From Nesterenkonia populi (GTDB lineage: Bacteria > Actinomycetota > Actinomycetes > Actinomycetales > Micrococcaceae), in contig NZ_VOIL01000001.1 in NCBI RefSeq assembly GCF_007994735.1, forward strand, positions 1,860,001 through 1,924,000: a DNA stretch of 64,000 nt. Reading direction: 5' to 3'. Positions 11,540 to 20,134 of the stretch are shown piece by piece. Each line of letters opens with the position of its first letter. Position 1 is the first letter of the stretch. A model generated the notes under the pieces. The model was not told the DNA's origin. It searched no databases and saw nothing but the letters and a program-made list of their open reading frames with translations. A program made the position numbers and the translations under genes.

Positions 11540-12745
11540 ATGCAGCAGCTCCGGATTCTCGGGGTCGAGTCGCAGCAGCACCCCCCGGTCCTTCTGCTCT
11601 CCGACGAGGACGGCACAGAATACCGCCTGGAGATCGACGAGGCTCTGCGCACCGCGGTGGGCGAGGCCACGCCGCACCGGGCACCCAGGTCCGAGGAGTC
11701 CGTCACGTTCGGCCCCCGGGAGATCCAGGCCAGGCTGCGCGCCGGCGCGAGCGTGGAGCAGGTGGTGGAGGCCAGCGGCCACGGCCGCGAGTATGTGCTC
11801 CGGTTCGCCGGCCCGGTCGCAGACGAGCGGGCCTTCCACGCCTCACGCGCCCGGGAGACCATCATTGCCCGGGCGTCCACCGCGGAGAACCACCGGCTGG
11901 CCTTCGGGGACGCGCCGGCGACCCTGGAGGCCATGGTCAAGGTGCGGCTGCGCGCCGTGAACGTCGCTCTGCACAGCGTCATATGGGACGCGTGGCGCCG
12001 CGAGGACGGGCTGTGGGCAGTCACCTGCGACTTCGACCTCGAGGCCTCCTCCGCCCACGCCGAGACCATCGGGGAACGCCCGCCCGCCGAATGGAGCTAC
12101 GACCCGGCGTCCCGCACCGTTCGGGCGCAGAACAGGTGGGCTGAGACTCTCTCAGCACTGCCCCAGGGGCCTGGGCAGAAGCGTGCCGGACGCCGACTCG
12201 CAGCAGTGGAGGAGCCCTTCGACGTCGACTCTGCCTCCGCCGCGGCCCCGCGCAGCGAAGCCGCTGCCCCTGCACAGCAGGACGCCGACGGCACCGACGC
12301 CGAAGACCTCCTCGACATCCTGCGCGCCCGCCGCGGCCAGCGGCTCGGCACCGACGAGGACGGGGACGACAAGCTCGCCTCCCTCATCACCCGGGACGAG
12401 GATCCCGCCGGCCCCGCCCGCTTGAGGCCCGTCGACGACGCAGACACCGACGAGCAGATCACCGAGACCCTTCCCGGCATCGATGAGATCCAGCGTCACG
12501 GAGCTGAGCTGGCCGAGCAGGACGAGCCTGAGCCTGCCGGGAGCGATGAGGAGGCGCCCACGGGCGACGATGTCGACGACTGGGGATTCAGCTACTCCGA
12601 CGACCAGGAGACCACCCCCATCGAACGCCCCAAGCCGGAGGCGGACGCGGACGAGGAGGATGGGCAGAAGAAGAGCCGCCGGAAGGCTCGTCGCCCCTCC
12701 ATGCCCAGCTGGGACGACATCCTCTTCGGCTCTAAGAACGAGTGA
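11540..12745 (+). CDS. sepH: Cell division regulator SepH (DUF3071)
   Basis: A 401-residue protein. The N-terminal 170 residues match the DUF3071 domain of SepH (MQQLRILGVESQ, then TFGPREIQARLRAGASVEQVV, a helix-turn-helix-like segment). SepH in Streptomyces and Mycobacterium binds FtsZ and promotes Z-ring assembly. The C-terminal 230 residues are acidic and low in complexity, ending in a basic patch and the tail MPSWDDILFGSK, which resembles the conserved C-terminal motif of the family. A GGGGAGG sequence lies about 11 nt before the start. A TAGGGT hexamer at about 11447-11452 is a possible -10. The 3' end overlaps the convergent phosphatase gene by 14 bp. Confidence 0.92.
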   Translation: MQQLRILGVESQQHPPVLLLSDEDGTEYRLEIDEALRTAVGEATPHRAPRSEESVTFGPREIQARLRAGASVEQVVEASGHGREYVLRFAGPVADERAFHASRARETIIARASTAENHRLAFGDAPATLEAMVKVRLRAVNVALHSVIWDAWRREDGLWAVTCDFDLEASSAHAETIGERPPAEWSYDPASRTVRAQNRWAETLSALPQGPGQKRAGRRLAAVEEPFDVDSASAAAPRSEAAAPAQQDADGTDAEDLLDILRARRGQRLGTDEDGDDKLASLITRDEDPAGPARLRPVDDADTDEQITETLPGIDEIQRHGAELAEQDEPEPAGSDEEAPTGDDVDDWGFSYSDDQETTPIERPKPEADADEEDGQKKSRRKARRPSMPSWDDILFGSKNE

Positions 12746-13940
12746 GCACCCGCCCGGTCAGCTCCAGGAGGGGGACCTTCCGCTCGGCGTCCGTGAGGGA
12801 GCCGTGCTGCCCCACCATCTCCCGCACGCCGGCACCGCTGCGGGCAGTGTCGAAGACGGCGATGTCCTCGTAGGCGGCAACGATCACATCCCCGATCCGA
12901 GACCGGGCGGGCTCACTGACAGGGCCGAACCAGCCGGCCTCGACAGCCTCCTGCTTGGCCAGCACCCACGCCCGACCCTCGAACTCAGCCCGCCAACGCT
13001 GCTCGATCTCCTCCGGATCAGCCCCAGACCGGGCGTGGAGGTAGACCATCCGGGGATCGCCCGCGGTGTGCGCGACGCCTTCCAACAGATCGCCGCGGCC
13101 GGCCACGTCCACACCCCCGGCACGCGGAACGTCGACCATCCCGTGGTCGGCAGTCAGCAGCACGGCGGCCTGTTCGCCGAACCGCGCGGACAGCTGGGCG
13201 CTGAACCGCCTGGCTGATGCGTCGAGGTTCTCCAGGTACTCCCGCCACTCTGGTGAGGCGGCGCCCAGCCTGTGGCCGGTGCGGTCCAGCTCGTCCACGT
13301 AGAGGTACACCAGCAGAGGCGCGGCGGGCCCGCGGCGCACCCCCTTGGAGGCGCGCTGCTCGCTGATCCAGTCGGCGGCGGCGCTGAACCGGTGCTCGAT
13401 CCGCTCAGCCCCGAGGAACTGACCGCCGGAGAGCGAAGCACGGGTCAGCGGCGAACTGCGGAACTGGGGGCGGGAGACGGTCAGCACAGAAGCACCGGCC
13501 GCTTGGGCCCGCCCCAGCACCGTGGGGTGCGGCTGCCACGTGCTCGGGTCCAGGTCTCCGGGCCATTTGCCGAGCATGTTGACCACCCGGCCCAGGTGCT
13601 CGGCGTAGAGGTCATAGCCGATCATTCCCGTCTCCCCCGGGGTCAGCCCGGTGCCCAGGGAGGTGAGCGAGGCGGCCGTGGTGGCGGGGGCGCCGCAGTC
13701 CAGGACCCTGGCTGTTTCGACGTGTCGCCAGGCGGAGGCGAGGAAACGGGCGTGACCGGTGTGACGGGCGAGGTTCTCGTCCCCCAGGCCGTCCACCATG
13801 ACGACGACGGCGATGCTCGCCTCGGGCACCCCCAGCCGATTCTCGAAGCCCTCCAGCCCGAGCGCACCCGCGGCCGAGGCCATCACGTGGCGCAGATGCG
13901 CGCCGTCATAGTCAGGGGCAGCGGGAAGGGGCCGACTCAT
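12732..13940 (-). CDS. Alkaline phosphatase family protein (nucleotide pyrophosphatase/phosphodiesterase type)
   Basis: A 402-residue enzyme of the alkaline phosphatase superfamily. Metal and nucleophile positions are visible in family order: D in VVMVDGLGDE, the Thr nucleophile in APATTAASL, D and H in YVDELDRTGHR, the DH pair in LTADHGM, and a last His in VGQHGSLT. This is the layout of type I phosphodiesterases and nucleotide pyrophosphatases. There is no signal peptide, so it should act in the cytoplasm. The substrate is unknown. It lies 16 nt after the DUF5998 gene, and its 3' end overlaps sepH by 14 bp tail to tail. Confidence 0.88.
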   Translation of the reverse strand: MSRPLPAAPDYDGAHLRHVMASAAGALGLEGFENRLGVPEASIAVVVMVDGLGDENLARHTGHARFLASAWRHVETARVLDCGAPATTAASLTSLGTGLTPGETGMIGYDLYAEHLGRVVNMLGKWPGDLDPSTWQPHPTVLGRAQAAGASVLTVSRPQFRSSPLTRASLSGGQFLGAERIEHRFSAAADWISEQRASKGVRRGPAAPLLVYLYVDELDRTGHRLGAASPEWREYLENLDASARRFSAQLSARFGEQAAVLLTADHGMVDVPRAGGVDVAGRGDLLEGVAHTAGDPRMVYLHARSGADPEEIEQRWRAEFEGRAWVLAKQEAVEAGWFGPVSEPARSRIGDVIVAAYEDIAVFDTARSGAGVREMVGQHGSLTDAERKVPLLELTGRVLTRS

Positions 13941-13956
13941 CAGCGGTCAGGGCCGA

Positions 13957-14577
13957 TCAGCGGGCTGCGCGCACCTGGGCACGCCGCAGGGCTCGGACGA
14001 ACTCGCGCGCCTCATCCACGGCGGTGTCCCCCTCAGCTGTGGAGGCGATGCGCAGGGTGATGTCCTCCGGAGACACGTTGCCGGTGTCGCCGTGGTCGGC
14101 CATGCACTCGGGGTTGCCGCAGTCGGCCGGCATGGTGTCGATGCGCGCCCCGCCGGACCAGTTCATCGTGAGTGTGACCTCTGCCAGCCCACGGTCGGGG
14201 CGGAAGCTCTGGGGGCGTCGGTGCACCTCAGAGAGAATGACCGACCCCATGCGCGGCACCGGCACCACCTCGGTGGAGATGCGGGCGACGACCTCGCCGG
14301 GGCCGGCCCGGCCGCCGTCGTCGTGGGAGAACCCGGGGTCGTCCTCGGCGTCATGGTCGTCCAGGTGCGCGACCACCACCACGTCCTCAGCCAGGGCCAG
14401 CACAGTGATGTGCCGGTGGACCTCCTCCATGTCGAAGTGGGTGTCCACGTGCACGATCTGGTGGCTGGCCTCACGGCCGTCCAGAGCATCGGTGACTGTG
14501 TGGTGCACGAGGTCCGGGTAGAAGCCGCCGCGGTCGATGGCCTCCTTGAGGCTCCGGGTCAGAGTCATAGCTGACAT
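13957..14577 (-). CDS. DUF5998 family protein
   Basis: A 206-residue conserved actinobacterial protein of unknown function (MSAMTLTRSLKEAIDRGGFYP). It has a central HVDTHFDMEEVHRHITVL segment and a Cys-containing DCGNPECMADHGDTGN segment that could bind a metal. ATG at 14577 is chosen because a GGAG sequence lies 7 nt upstream. A longer frame would run into the oleA promoter. It is divergent from oleA and lies upstream of the phosphatase, with a 16-nt gap. Confidence 0.82.
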   Translation of the reverse strand: MSAMTLTRSLKEAIDRGGFYPDLVHHTVTDALDGREASHQIVHVDTHFDMEEVHRHITVLALAEDVVVVAHLDDHDAEDDPGFSHDDGGRAGPGEVVARISTEVVPVPRMGSVILSEVHRRPQSFRPDRGLAEVTLTMNWSGGARIDTMPADCGNPECMADHGDTGNVSPEDITLRIASTAEGDTAVDEAREFVRALRRAQVRAAR

Positions 14578-14657
14578 GGTATCTCCGCTCGCGCCCGGGC
14601 GCCGGTCCGCGCTGCGGAGGGGCAGCGGAGCAATTCGCCCCGATCGTGGCCATTCTG

Positions 14658-14663
14658 GATAAT
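14658..14663 (+). promoter_or_regulatory. Candidate -10 (GATAAT) of leaderless oleA
   Basis: GATAAT is followed by six bases and then GTG at 14670, which would put the transcription start on the start codon. No Shine-Dalgarno sequence is present. The intergenic region also serves the divergent DUF5998 gene. Confidence 0.55.
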
Positions 14664-14669
14664 GGCGGA

Positions 14670-15743
14670 GTGCCTCAGACCGGATCCTCCCCATCCCCAG
14701 CCGCAAGCTCCACCAGCGGAAATGCCACTTTCCACCACCGCAACGCGTCGCTGCTGGCCGTGGCGGAGGTGGAGGCGCCGGCGGTGCTCTCCTCCAAGGC
14801 TCTGGACGCGCGCCTGTCAGATGCGCGCAAGCGGCTGAAGCTTCCGGCCGGGCTGCTGCAGCGTGTGGCCGGGGTCAAGGCTCGCCGGAACTGGCGCAGC
14901 GACGACGAGGTCCGCGCCGGCACGGTGGAGGCCGCACGCCGGGCGCTGAGGGCCGCTGGCGTCTCCGGCCAGGAGGTCTCGGTGATGATCAACACCTCTG
15001 TGACCCGCGAGCACCTGGAGCCGTCCGTGGCCGTGGGCGTGCACCACGAGCTGGGCCTGCCCAGCTCGGCGATGAACTTTGACATCACCAATGCCTGCCT
15101 GGGCTTCGTCAACGCGATGACCCTGGGCAGCTCGCTGATCGATGCCGGTCAGGCCAAGTACGTGCTGATAGTCAACGGCGAGGACGCCCGCAAGGTGCAG
15201 GACGCCACCGTGGAGCGCATCAACACCCTGGAGCATGTGGCCCGTGAGGACTTCATGAAGGAGTTCGCGTCGCTGACCCTGGGGTGCGGGGCCGCCGCAG
15301 CGGTGATCGGCCCGGCGGATGCGCATCCGGAGGGTCACCGCATCAAGGGCGGCGTCACCCGTGCTGCCACCCAGCACCACGAGCTCTGCGTGGGCGACCA
15401 CCGCGGCATGTTCACCGACGCCAGAGGCCTGCTGGAGGGCGGACTGGAGCTGGTGATGGACGCATGGGAGGACGCTAAGGCGGAGTTCGACTGGGAGGGG
15501 ATGGACTCCTACGTGACCCATCAGGTCTCCCAGCTGCACACCTCGTCGATCATCAAGGCCGCCAAGCTGGACAGGAAGAAGGTCCCGGTGACCTACCCGG
15601 AGCTGGGCAATGTGGGGCCGGCCTCCCTGCCGATCACCCTGGCCCGCGAGGAGGCGGCGGGAAACCTGTCTCGCGGTTCTCGTGTCCTCTGCATGGGGGT
15701 AGGGTCGGGCCTGAATACGGCAATGGTCGAGATCGAGTGGTGA
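14670..15743 (+). CDS. oleA: OleA, thiolase-superfamily 2-alkyl-3-ketoacid synthase
   Basis: A 357-residue member of the 3-oxoacyl-ACP synthase III fold that, by homology to OleA, performs head-to-head Claisen condensation of two fatty acyl-CoAs to a beta-ketoacid. The catalytic cysteine is C143 in TNACLGF. H284 (YVTHQVSQ) and N314 (LGNVGP) complete the thiolase triad. E114 in TREHLEPS corresponds to the glutamate donated across the dimer in characterised OleA. GTG at 14670 is preferred because of the promoter spacing. A GTG at 14646 would add eight residues and lies upstream of the -10. The gene is followed by oleBC after 7 nt. Confidence 0.9.
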   Translation: MPQTGSSPSPAASSTSGNATFHHRNASLLAVAEVEAPAVLSSKALDARLSDARKRLKLPAGLLQRVAGVKARRNWRSDDEVRAGTVEAARRALRAAGVSGQEVSVMINTSVTREHLEPSVAVGVHHELGLPSSAMNFDITNACLGFVNAMTLGSSLIDAGQAKYVLIVNGEDARKVQDATVERINTLEHVAREDFMKEFASLTLGCGAAAAVIGPADAHPEGHRIKGGVTRAATQHHELCVGDHRGMFTDARGLLEGGLELVMDAWEDAKAEFDWEGMDSYVTHQVSQLHTSSIIKAAKLDRKKVPVTYPELGNVGPASLPITLAREEAAGNLSRGSRVLCMGVGSGLNTAMVEIEW

Positions 15744-15750
15744 GACAGTG

Positions 15751-18501
15751 ATGGTGAGCTTCCCCCTCTGGCGCAGGATTCCCGCCGCCGCAGCACGCCT
15801 GCCGTTCGAGACGCTCAGCAGGACTCCCCTGCCCGGCCTGGATCCGGCCTGGTCCCGTCTGGTGACGGCGAAGACGGACGACGGCGAGCGAGGCTTCCAT
15901 GTGCTGGACACCGGTCCGGAGCTCGCCGCCCGGGGAATCGAGCCCACCGGCACCATCCTGGCGGTGCACGGCAACCCCACCTGGTCATACCTGTGGCGCT
16001 CTGTTCTGGCGGCCTCCCTGGAGCACGCCCGTCCAGGGAACGCCTGGCGGGTGATCGCGCCGGACCAGCTGGACATGGGCTTCTCGGAGCGGCTGGAGCA
16101 CTCTGAGCCGCCGTCCGCCTACGCGTCCGGGTACCGGCGCCTGGAGCAGCGGCTCGGTGACCTCGACGGCCTGATGGACGAGCTGGATGTGGACGTCTCT
16201 CGGCCGCTGGTCACTCTGGGGCATGATTGGGGCGGCATCATCTCCCTGGGCTGGGCGGTCCGGCACAGCAACGTGGTGGACGCCGCCGTCTCCCTCAACA
16301 CTGCGGTGGATCATCCCAGCGGCGAGCCGGTGCCCCCGGCCCTGCGCGCTGCGATGGCGCCCGCCGTGCTGCCGGCCGCCACGGTGCTCACTGACGGATT
16401 CCTGCGCACCACGCTCTCCCTCGCCGACCCCGGGGACGCCCCCGGGGGGCTGCCCGCTGAGGTCACCGCCGCCTACCGCGCCCCGTACGTCTCCCGGCTC
16501 GGCCGAGGAGGGATCGGCGGGTTCGTCGCGGACATCCCGGCGCTGGCGAAGCACCACTCCCGCACAGTGCTGGAGGAGGTCTCCTCCGGACTGCACGAGT
16601 GGGACAGGCCGACGCTGTTCCTCTGGGGGCCCAAGGACCCGGTCTTCCGGGACCGCTACCTTGCTGACCTGCTCGAACGGGTTCCGCATGCGGATATGCA
16701 CCGCTATGAGGGTGCGGGCCACCTCCTCGTGGAGGACCGGGACATCACCGCTCCGCTGTTCCAGTGGCTGGAGGACCTCTTCGACGAGGACGTCGAGCCC
16801 GCTTCCGCGCGGCAGTCGCCTCCCCCGGCGGCCGAGGCTCCCCGGCTGCACGACCAACTCACGGAGCTGACGCTGACCTGGCGCCGCACTGAGCCGGCAG
16901 CGGTGGATATGACCAGCAGCGGCGAGACCGTCTCCTGGGCCGAGCTGAAGGAGAAGGTGGAGGCCCTGGCGGTGGGCCTGCACGAGCTCGGAGTTCGCCG
17001 CGGCGACCGTGTCTCGCTCCTCGTCCAGCCGGGCAACGACCTCACAGTGATCCTCTACGCGCTGCTGCGCCTCGGGGCTGTGGCCGTGGTGGCCGATGCC
17101 GGCCTGGGCATCAAGGGCCTGAGCCGCGCGGTCCGCAGCGCCCGCCCGGCGTGGGTCATCGGTGCCCTGCCGGGGCTGACTGCCGCCCGAGCCCTCGGCT
17201 GGCCCGGCCGTCGGATCAGTGTGGATGCGCTCTCCGACCGTCAGTCCAGACTGCTCGGCACGGAGGCCTCAGCGGCTCGGCTGCTGCGTCGCCATGCGGG
17301 TGCCCGTTTGAAGCGGGTGCCGAACCCGGAGCCGGAGGACGACGCCGCGATCCTGTTCACGTCCGGCTCCACCGGTCCGGCGAAGGGCGTGCGCTACACC
17401 CATGCCCGGCTGGGGGCTCTGGTGGCCCTGCTGCGGCAGACCTTCGACGTGAAGCCCGGCGCGTCCCTCATCGCTGGATTCGCGCCCTTCGCACTGCTGG
17501 GCCCGGCCATCGGCGCGACGTCCGTCACCCCGGACATGTCGGTGACCAGGCCGGCGACGCTGACCGCTTCCGCGGTGGCTGACGCCGCGCTGGCCGGCGG
17601 GGCCACCATGTTCTTCGGCTCACCCGCTGCGCTGCGCAACGTGGTCGCCACAGCTGAGGGCCTCAGCGAGAAGCAGACCAAGGCCCTGCGGCACATCCGT
17701 CTGGTGCTCTCCGCCGGGGCTCCTGTCCACCCGGACATCCTGGACGCCGTCCAGAAGATCTTCCCCTCGGCGGAGATCCACACGCCCTATGGGATGACGG
17801 AGGGCCTGCTGCAGGCTGACATCACCCGTGATGAGGTGCACGAGGCGATGGCTTCAGCGCAGCCCGGCGTCTGCGTGGGCCGCCCGGTGGAGGGCGTCCG
17901 CTTCGCAGCAGCCCCCCTGGATGACCTCGGCGTACCCTCGGAGTCACCGGTGCGGCCGGAGGAGGCCCGCGGCGCGCTCAGTGAGCTGGTCGTCTCCGCC
18001 GCCCACCTGAAGGCCGGCTACGACAGGCTGTGGCACACGGAGAGGCTCTCTGCCCGGGATGGCCTGGACGGCCTGCGCTGGCACCGAACCGGCGACGTCG
18101 GGCATATCGACGAGGCCGGGCGCCTCTGGATCCAGGGCCGGCTCCAGCACGTGATCAGGACCCCTGAGGGCCCGATCGGCCCCGGTCTGGTGGAGACGCC
18201 GGTGGACACTCTTGAGGGGGTGTCCCGCTCCGCCGCTGTCGGCACCGGCCCCGACGGCGCCCAGGCCGTCGTCGTGATCGCTGAGCCGGAGCCTGGCACC
18301 CGCCTGGCCTATGGCTCCTCACCCCTGGCTGACCCTGAGTTCGCCGCACGGGTCCGTGGAATCTCCCCGGTTACGGTGGCAGCGGTCCTGGTGCTGGAGC
18401 AGCTGCCCACTGACATCAGGCACAATTCAAAGATCGAACGCGGCGCCTTGTCCCGCTGGGCCGGCCGCGTCCTGGCCGGAGAGCGGGTGAGCGCACCGTG
18501 A
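15751..18501 (+). CDS. oleBC: OleBC fusion: beta-lactone decarboxylase plus beta-lactone synthetase
   Basis: A 916-residue fusion. Residues 1-345 are an alpha/beta hydrolase of the haloalkane-dehalogenase type (OleB): HGNPTWSYLWR, nucleophile Asp159 in GHDWGG and His in GAGHLLVED. After a Pro/Ala-rich linker, residues 360-916 are an AMP-dependent synthetase-like domain (OleC) with the phosphate loop LFTSGSTGPAKG near 536 and TPYGMTEG near 680. OleC makes a beta-lactone from the hydroxyacid, and OleB decarboxylates it to the cis-olefin. The fused order is known from Micrococcus luteus. GTG at 15748 is an alternative start. The stop overlaps oleD by 4 bp. Confidence 0.92.
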   Translation: MVSFPLWRRIPAAAARLPFETLSRTPLPGLDPAWSRLVTAKTDDGERGFHVLDTGPELAARGIEPTGTILAVHGNPTWSYLWRSVLAASLEHARPGNAWRVIAPDQLDMGFSERLEHSEPPSAYASGYRRLEQRLGDLDGLMDELDVDVSRPLVTLGHDWGGIISLGWAVRHSNVVDAAVSLNTAVDHPSGEPVPPALRAAMAPAVLPAATVLTDGFLRTTLSLADPGDAPGGLPAEVTAAYRAPYVSRLGRGGIGGFVADIPALAKHHSRTVLEEVSSGLHEWDRPTLFLWGPKDPVFRDRYLADLLERVPHADMHRYEGAGHLLVEDRDITAPLFQWLEDLFDEDVEPASARQSPPPAAEAPRLHDQLTELTLTWRRTEPAAVDMTSSGETVSWAELKEKVEALAVGLHELGVRRGDRVSLLVQPGNDLTVILYALLRLGAVAVVADAGLGIKGLSRAVRSARPAWVIGALPGLTAARALGWPGRRISVDALSDRQSRLLGTEASAARLLRRHAGARLKRVPNPEPEDDAAILFTSGSTGPAKGVRYTHARLGALVALLRQTFDVKPGASLIAGFAPFALLGPAIGATSVTPDMSVTRPATLTASAVADAALAGGATMFFGSPAALRNVVATAEGLSEKQTKALRHIRLVLSAGAPVHPDILDAVQKIFPSAEIHTPYGMTEGLLQADITRDEVHEAMASAQPGVCVGRPVEGVRFAAAPLDDLGVPSESPVRPEEARGALSELVVSAAHLKAGYDRLWHTERLSARDGLDGLRWHRTGDVGHIDEAGRLWIQGRLQHVIRTPEGPIGPGLVETPVDTLEGVSRSAAVGTGPDGAQAVVVIAEPEPGTRLAYGSSPLADPEFAARVRGISPVTVAAVLVLEQLPTDIRHNSKIERGALSRWAGRVLAGERVSAP

Positions 18502-19535
18502 GCCCACAGTTCAGCACTGAGATCCCTGTCGGATCACGCATTGTGGTGACCGGAGCCTCCGGCCTTCTGGGTCGCAGCGTGGCCCAGCGTCTGGCGGAGG
18601 ACGGCTACCGGGTCAGTACGTTCCAGCGCTCCGCCTCGAACGTGAAGGGCGCCGAGGACATCCGCGGCTCCCTCACCGAGGCAGAGGACGTCGCACGCGC
18701 CGTGGAGGGGCAGGACGCCGTGGTGCACATGGCCGCGAAGGTCTCGGTCTCCGGCCGCCGCGAGGACTTCGAGAAGGTCAATGTCGAGGGCACTGAACGG
18801 CTCTTCGAGGCCGCTTGGGGCGCGGGCGTGGGACACGTTCTGCATGTTTCATCTCCCAGCGTGGCTCATGCCGGATCATCGCTGATCGGTGCTCCCGCGG
18901 GTGCTCCGGACCCTGAGCATGCCGAGGGCAGCTACGCCCGCACTAAGGCGGAGGCAGAGCTGATCGCGGAGTCCTATGCGGAGATCGGCATGAAGGTGCT
19001 CGTGCTGCGTCCGCACCTGGTGTGGGGCCCGGGCGACGGCCAGCTGACCAAGAGGATCGTGGACCGAGCACGCTCAGGACGCCTGCCGCTGCTGGGCACC
19101 GGCGCTCCCCTGGTGGACACCCTCTACATCGACAACGCAGTGGACGCGTTCACTGCCGGACTGCGGCGGCTGCCCCAGATTGCAGATGGGCCGGTGGAGG
19201 ACCGTCGCCTGGTGGTCACCAACGGCGAGCCGCGGCCGATCGGTGAGCTGCTGGCCGGCATCGCCCGCGCCGGCGGCGCGAAGGCTCCTAAGCTGCGGGT
19301 CTCCCCCGCCGTCGCCAAGGCCGCCGGCGCGCTGGTGGAGAAGGTGTGGGCGGCCACCGGACCGCATGAGGACGAGCCGCCGATGACCAGGTTCCTCGCC
19401 GAGCAGCTGTCTACGGCCCACTGGTTCGACCAGCGCCGCACCCGCCGGGTCCTGGACTGGACCCCGCGGATCAGTGTGGACGAGGGCCTGGAGAGGCTGG
19501 CCCGCCACGTCCGCCGGACCGGCCAGGTGCTGTAG
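18498..19535 (+). CDS. oleD: OleD, NADPH-dependent 2-alkyl-3-ketoacid reductase
   Basis: A 345-residue extended SDR (NAD-dependent epimerase/3-beta-hydroxysteroid dehydrogenase type). The Rossmann motif VTGASGLLGRSVAQ begins at about residue 17, the catalytic YxxxK is in SYARTKAEAE, and the serine is in HVSSPSVAH. In the olefin pathway OleD reduces the OleA product to the beta-hydroxyacid used by OleC. The GTG start overlaps the oleBC stop (GTGA), so the two should be translated together. It ends 5 nt before the convergent rraA. Confidence 0.9.
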   Translation: MSPQFSTEIPVGSRIVVTGASGLLGRSVAQRLAEDGYRVSTFQRSASNVKGAEDIRGSLTEAEDVARAVEGQDAVVHMAAKVSVSGRREDFEKVNVEGTERLFEAAWGAGVGHVLHVSSPSVAHAGSSLIGAPAGAPDPEHAEGSYARTKAEAELIAESYAEIGMKVLVLRPHLVWGPGDGQLTKRIVDRARSGRLPLLGTGAPLVDTLYIDNAVDAFTAGLRRLPQIADGPVEDRRLVVTNGEPRPIGELLAGIARAGGAKAPKLRVSPAVAKAAGALVEKVWAATGPHEDEPPMTRFLAEQLSTAHWFDQRRTRRVLDWTPRISVDEGLERLARHVRRTGQVL

Positions 19536-19540
19536 CCGGA

Positions 19541-20008
19541 TCAGGCGCTGACGAGGATCCCGTCCTCGTCGCTCCAGACGGTCGCTCCGGGCCGGAAGGC
19601 CGCTCCCCCGAAGCTCACGGCCGCATCGGCGGCGCCGACGCCATCCTTGGTGGACTTGCGCGGGTTGGAGCCGAGAGCCTTCACTCCGAGGTCGAGATGG
19701 GCAAGGGCCGCGCGATCACGGACGGCCCCGTTGATGATCACGCCGGCCCATCCGTTGGAGACGGCCGCCTCGGCGATCATGTCGCCCATCAGCGCGGACT
19801 CCAGCGACGCTGCGCCGTCGACGACGAGCACGGCGCCATTGCCGGGGCTGTTGAGCGTGGACTTCACGAGCCCGTTGTCCCGGTAGCACCGGATGGTTCG
19901 GACCGGTCCGGCAAAGCGTGTGCGGCCTCCCAGATTCTGCATCTGCAGGGATACGGACTGCAGGGACTCATCCTCGTCGTAGAGGTCGCACGTGGTGAAG
20001 CTGGCCAT
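19541..20008 (-). CDS. rraA: RraA-family protein (RNase E activity regulator / HMG-CHA aldolase-like)
   Basis: A 155-residue protein. Conserved segments include TCDLYDE at the N-terminus, GDMIAEAAVSNGWAGVIINGAVRD (the G-x20-R-D signature, shown here in part) and GVKALGSNPRKS. The RraA fold was described as an inhibitor of RNase E, while close relatives are class II aldolases that need the R-D motif and a divalent metal. Both remain possible here. ATG at 20008 is chosen for its AAGGAGA sequence at the right spacing. A longer frame upstream has no such support. Confidence 0.85.
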   Translation of the reverse strand: MASFTTCDLYDEDESLQSVSLQMQNLGGRTRFAGPVRTIRCYRDNGLVKSTLNSPGNGAVLVVDGAASLESALMGDMIAEAAVSNGWAGVIINGAVRDRAALAHLDLGVKALGSNPRKSTKDGVGAADAAVSFGGAAFRPGATVWSDEDGILVSA

Positions 20009-20134
20009 AGAAGTCTCCTTCGCGACGCCGTTGTCGGGGGTATGACGCATATTACATTCTGTGCGGCTTCAGACGTGTGAACCGGCGCTGCCGAAGCCCG
20101 CCGAGGCACCTGCCGCCCATGCACCGGGACAGAC

